From the NCBI GenBank assembly GCA_012064415.1, contig SSNU01000311.1:186001-250000 (forward strand): a stretch of 64,000 nt of DNA, in the 5' to 3' direction. The position numbers and the translations under genes were made by a program. This document shows positions 59,674-64,000 of the stretch, piece after piece. The stretch's first letter is position 1; each line of letters starts with the position of its first letter. The notes below the pieces were generated by a model. The model saw only the letters and a program-made list of their open reading frames with translations, had not been told where the DNA came from and ran no database searches. Origin of the DNA: Gyrodactylus bullatarudis (Eukaryota; Platyhelminthes; Monogenea; Gyrodactylidea; Gyrodactylidae).

Positions 59674-60270
59674 TCAATCGGAATTCGGATTTCGCATACT
59701 TTCATTATAGATATGAGAGAAAGCTGAACTTATCAAAAGTAAAATAAAGGCGACCAAATAGGTCATCTGCTTCAAACCGACGACAACAAGTGTATAGCAA
59801 GAGTTTTCACCCTTTTCAAAGACGCAATCGTAATTGTTTGAAAAAGTACTCTTTGTCTGTTGATCGAGTATCTCTGAGAGTGCCTTGAAGGTAATCTCCG
59901 ACTCGTCTATGATGTAAGACATTTTTACTGAGTAGAATATCAAGTAAACCAAGAGTGTGATAGCAACAAAAAGTTTAATGAACACTCTGACAAGAATGCC
60001 TGTAATTCCCGTTTGACATGCAATTAAGCCGAGGCCAATAATAATTAAGATAATTCCAATGGAAAATATTGTAAGGGCCAGATCACGGTTCAAAACTTGC
60101 ACCTGTTCATTGACTGAAATACTCAAGTTCTTCATCTCTTGATTGATATTATTTATCATGTTTAGACCATAGTTGTGATATATTCCAGTAAATTGGAAAG
60201 AATATAGCCCTCCAAGAATAGCCAGTGTAATTCCTAGGCCAATGCTAGCAGAAATGTCAGATGCACTCAT
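59674..60270 (-). CDS. unrecognised four-helix membrane protein, copy 2
   Basis: A single-exon frame of 198 residues and paralogue of the 56428-57039 gene. The first 149 residues align without a gap and about half are identical (shared: IGLG, ILGGL, MKNLS versus LKNLS, LTIFSIGII, FYSVKMSYI, NYDC). The TLVVVGLKQMTYLV block at the start of TM4 is identical. Helices by eye lie at about 9-30, 66-85, 93-116 and 162-184; the loop before TM4 again has two Cys (149, 158). Tails differ. The two genes face each other tail to tail, an inverted duplication old enough that the 2.6 kb spacer shows no obvious symmetry. Both copies being open with conserved hydrophobic pattern argues that both are functional. 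Function unknown. Confidence 0.85.
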   Translation of the reverse strand: MSASDISASIGLGITLAILGGLYSFQFTGIYHNYGLNMINNINQEMKNLSISVNEQVQVLNRDLALTIFSIGIILIIIGLGLIACQTGITGILVRVFIKLFVAITLLVYLIFYSVKMSYIIDESEITFKALSEILDQQTKSTFSNNYDCVFEKGENSCYTLVVVGLKQMTYLVAFILLLISSAFSHIYNESMRNPNSD

Positions 60271-63200
60271 TTAGTTACAATTTGATAATCTATAAAGATT
60301 GAAAAAAAGGAATGAAGACTGATGCTTAAATAGTAGTTAAATGTGTATTGAAATCCAATCAGAACCTGTTAGTCAATCTTTTGATGTGATCGATAGACTT
60401 GAGCATAAAATCTATTGATTTTAAATTATGTATTATACAGACTGTCAAAGTTTTCCAAATGTTGACCCAAGAAGAAACTTTGATCGATAAGAGCTTCAAT
60501 CTTGAAAAATATTTTGTGAAATTTTGAATGGCTTTTTAAAAAAATTAATATTTAAAGCCTAACTCTGAGCCGATACATGCCAGTAAAGCAGACCCATTTA
60601 TTCCTCAAGTGACATCTGCAAGAGAATGTCGAGAAATTCGAAAAACGGCTTAATTTTGGTCAGATTGAATTTTTTTCGGAATTTTTTCTAATATCCACAT
60701 CTCATTAGCTCATTCCGTTTAGAATTTTTTTCTGTGAATCCGGAGAAAAATATCGAGTTTTTTTGTAAAAATAGTAAATTCTCATCTTCATGTCAACTAG
60801 TTTTATTTTTAAATATACAGGATAAATCTTGAATACAAAGTGTGTGCATCGTACAAGTTGAATTGGTAAATCAGAATAGTTCCAGAGTGAAATTATTCTT
60901 TTGTTCCAAGTGCCGCAGACTGTCTTTTATTTCTAAGATCTATATATCCTAGAATTCAATGATGAAAAATGACTCAGTTTTCGAGGGAAAATAAATCGAT
61001 TCTCTTCTCGTTGAGTCAAATTTTGATATTCTATACAGATAGAAAAAAAGAAAGAAGAAATCAAGTATCAACTGTACACCTTCATATTTGAGTTTCTTTT
61101 GTAAAGATTTGTACTTTTCTCTTTTTGATAAAGAAAAATCTTTTTTTCATTCATAACAGAGTGATTTCTTTCTTTCTGTATTTATTTTTTGGTAGTGGGG
61201 GATTCTTGGAGGCCTCCTTCCCTCTTGTCAATAAATGAAATCTACCATTTCGTTCTTACAAATTGTATAAGAAATGAATTTGTCTAGTGGTGAAAAACTA
61301 AAAAAATTTTAATTACAAAAGTTGTAAATCTTCCCATTATGCAACTTTGACATTAATAATTCAAGACGCAATTCTATATGCCTGAGAATTTTCTTGAGTA
61401 TTGAGGGTTGCAATCTTTTCTCAAATTTATATATTCTAGTTTTATCAAAGGTGTGGTACTGTACTCAAATTTATTAGCATCATACATACGATTATAATGT
61501 TAACTTATCCAATGATTTTTCTTTCTAACTAGCTATTAATGAATCAACAGGTTATCTAATGCGATGAAAATCTACTGAACCTCTAAATCCTTCAATAAAA
61601 GTTCCTTTTAAATGTTTGGTCAAATTAAAGACCAGCACCGGCGAAACGTTTGGAGAAGCCAAAATACAACTGGGTTTGATCTCGTTAAAAATTAGTATCA
61701 GTCAATTGAATTGAGGGTAAGTACTTGAAAAAAATTATTTCCACTGGTTTAAACTGAACAATTCTTGAGAGAAGTTTATGGAATTCAGTTATATCCACTA
61801 CTGTATCAATTCATCTTACTTTGGTAGAACTAATTCAAATCGATTTCATCTTGAATCATAAAATTTTTCAAGAGTCTACAAAATTTCATCGTTTAATTAG
61901 TTGTCTGAAAAATAAGGAGTTATCATCTCTTCAAAGTTTATTACAAAACGATTATATAAATCCTTTTAAATTGAGGAATGGTGAAAATCGGTTTTTTTCA
62001 AGACAGATTCTCTCTACTGTTACAGTTGTAATTAGGAGAATTTCTGGTAGTAATTTGAGAATTGAATAGAGAGGAAAAATCATATTCACAATTTTAGCAG
62101 AGAATTGTGACAAATTTTTATTAATGAGCTTTCCATAACTGTTTGCACAAAATCTGTTTATTTTCCCACAAATGTTTGAATGCTTAATCAAGTTTAATGA
62201 AATGAACCTCAAACAAAAATCAATATTGCTGTACTATGAATTTTTCTTCTTCTTCACTGGTTAACGTGGGAACAAATTTCTTTTAACGATTGATCCTGAA
62301 TAAGGTCAAGATTGAGCTCAAGATCCATTAGGCATGTGATTATGATCTGAAATAAGGATGTTTCCATCTTTTTTTGTGTTTAGAAACAAGGTATACTATA
62401 ATTATTGATTAAATTCCAAGGCTTTTTTGTCAAATAGAACAATCAGTATCATTAATAATGAATTTATTTTTGATATATTGCAGTGAGTTGCACTATTGAT
62501 TGGAAATACATTCATTATTTTGGTTACTAATTATTCCTGTATCTCAGGGCTAAGCATTTTTCTTGCCAGGAGATATTTTGAGAGAACTTTGAACAAAAAC
62601 TTTTTTCTTTGGTCATCTCATATATTGATGCATATAAAAATAAGTTGATCAACAGGACAAGATATATTTTCCAATAACAAGGGACGCCCAAAATTATTCC
62701 AAATTCTGTTATTAGTTTTTCTAGGTTATTTTTCCCTTTATCTTTTGTTAAACAATGGGGACTTTAAAAAAATCTGACAGAAAATGAATCAAACTTCTTT
62801 GTCAGAAACTTTTCTTTTAAGAAATATATACCACTTGGTTTGTTCTAATTTATTTTGTAACACTCAACTCTGAAAACCTATCATTTTTAGGCTGTTCAAT
62901 TATTGGTCATGATGCGAGGCATACCATTCCGTTTCTATTACATGCATTTTCATTTGTGAAATAAGAATGTGAATTTGATTTATTTAAAGATGGTCTCAGT
63001 TCTGTTTAGTCTAACACAGTGAGTTGAACTATAAAACCGTAGACTTATTTAATATTCTTGCCCAAGTATTTTCAACCCTTCATGTTCTATTGTTCCACCA
63101 GTGGAACACAACAATTTCTTGAATGGTAATTCAAACTGAAAGATTCCTTTTTCACCCCTCATTAGAAAGGAAATTTATTTAGCTTCAAAAATATGTATAA

Positions 63201-63693
63201 TTCATAAAAATAGCTTACACTGATGCCGACCAGAGTTACTTAAAGAAGGGTGATTTTTTGAAAATGTAGTCAAATGGTTAAAACGTGTTTTTGAAAAACT
63301 ATTTGCTTAGGTCGTAGGAAAAAATAAAATAACTTTCTATCGTAAAATAATAGCTGTAGATTTTAAATATTCAATTGCCTGCTCGATATCTCTAACAGTT
63401 TAGAAGATAACTGGTTTTAGAGCCAAAAAATGCCAATTTCAGCCTCTATTATCTTTGAAAGGATTCAGATTCGGAATCAGCATAACTATTTTGATAAGTC
63501 TTGAAATTTACTCATTTGTGTGATGAAAAAATAATAATTTGGGACACGAAGGATTAAATAGGAATTTTTATTATTTCTCTACATCTCAGAAACAATGTAT
63601 GAAATTTTAGATTCCGATTACACTTTTGACTTTATTTTCGCATACATCTATCATCCTTCTATTGTAACAATTTATAATCAGAGCTGCGATGAA
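60271..63693. other. gene-free stretch
   Basis: Contains a copy of the dispersed repeat (60625-60805). The plus-strand frame 61821-62069 is mildly protein-like (ESTKFHRLISCLKNKELSSL) but isolated and overlapped by an opposite-strand frame. Nothing else is supported. Confidence 0.5.
60625..60805 (+). repeat. copy of the dispersed repeat family
   Basis: Aligns with 39170-39360 in the same orientation, from attcgaaaaacggc-like sequence to the shared end tctcatcttcatgtcaacta. Small indels and substitutions only. Confidence 0.7.
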
Positions 63694-63915
63694 TTAAAGA
63701 CACACAGTCATTGTCCAAATTTTCAAAATAAGCTCTAGTTCACTATTTCGGTAAGTTAAATCAGATTGGTTATCTTCATTTACAAATATCGTTGTTAAGT
63801 AGTGCTCGAACGATTTACAAATCTCATTGGATACAGCTGAATAGACCCAGCTCATAAGGCAAAAGCTGATTAAGAGGAGATGAAAGACGAACTTACAACC
63901 AGTCCATTTTTCCAT
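63694..63915 (-). CDS. possible small secreted protein or terminal exon
   Basis: From an ATG at 63915 the frame encodes 73 residues: MEKWTGCKFVFHLLLISFCL, then MSWVYSAVS resembling a signal peptide, then NEICKSFEHYLTTIFVNEDN and a short tail ending TMTVCL. A GT-AG pair 31 nt apart (GTAAGT within the CKF codons) offers an alternative spliced reading in which an upstream exon joins FFCLMSWVYSAVS instead. Either way the segment after SAVS is the same. No family recognised; it may continue beyond the window edge. Low confidence. Confidence 0.3.
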   Translation of the reverse strand: MEKWTGCKFVFHLLLISFCLMSWVYSAVSNEICKSFEHYLTTIFVNEDNQSDLTYRNSELELILKIWTMTVCL

Positions 63916-64000
63916 TATTTTTCTAAATAAAGTTACACTCAAGTAAGAAATAAAATAGCTTTCACATTTTTTGTCTAGTACTTTCAACTCATTTTACATC

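Noticed and set aside
61821..62069. 82-codon plus-strand frame
   Set aside because: Overlapped by an equally long opposite frame; no motif and no splice signals that extend it convincingly.

Overview
The window is animal nuclear DNA, roughly 70% A+T, with spliced protein-coding genes of invertebrate type. SRP68, an ARID2-type chromatin subunit, a tetraspanin and a stomatin are recognisable from their proteins. The most distinctive trait is a set of very small GT-AG introns: nine of 25-31 nt, in four of the recognised genes or gene fragments, next to introns of 1-3 kb. Merlin-family transposase and small inverted-repeat elements are present. I cannot name the species. Tiny introns near 5' ends, low GC and Merlin elements would fit a flatworm-like or another compact-intron lineage, but that is inference.

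Layout. 1-15.4 kb is gene-poor: one minus-strand gene fragment at 3.65-3.90 kb (with a 29-nt intron), a 0.7 kb terminal-inverted-repeat element at 7.85-8.57 kb, and a likely first coding exon on the minus strand at 12.0 kb. 15.5-23.2 kb carries a plus-strand gene of about 20 exons for a charged, Ser/Arg-rich disordered protein. 24.3-37.3 kb is a compact cluster of four conserved genes: ARID2-like (minus) and SRP68 (plus) start 262 bp apart, head to head. SRP68 and a tetraspanin (minus) end 151 bp apart, tail to tail. The tetraspanin and a stomatin (plus) start 569 bp apart, again head to head.

37.4-56.4 kb is almost gene-free and holds most of the mobile DNA: a 616-bp MITE, a 1,176-bp Merlin element with perfect 231-bp terminal inverted repeats around a broken transposase, a 211-bp Tc1/mariner-type MITE, a 2.1 kb element with a nested foldback, another foldback, and a Merlin transposase reading frame with its whole catalytic triad. 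56.4-60.3 kb contains two intronless four-helix membrane protein genes, diverged copies of each other arranged tail to tail. The last 3.7 kb has only a weak small ORF.

The conserved genes do not form a pathway: SRP68 serves co-translational secretion, ARID2 chromatin remodelling, and tetraspanin and stomatin membrane organisation. They look like housekeeping genes packed with shared intergenic control regions. I found no convincing prokaryote-like system, CRISPR array or rRNA. tRNAs were not searched systematically. All exon models are by eye, from reading-frame continuity and GT-AG signals, without transcript support.
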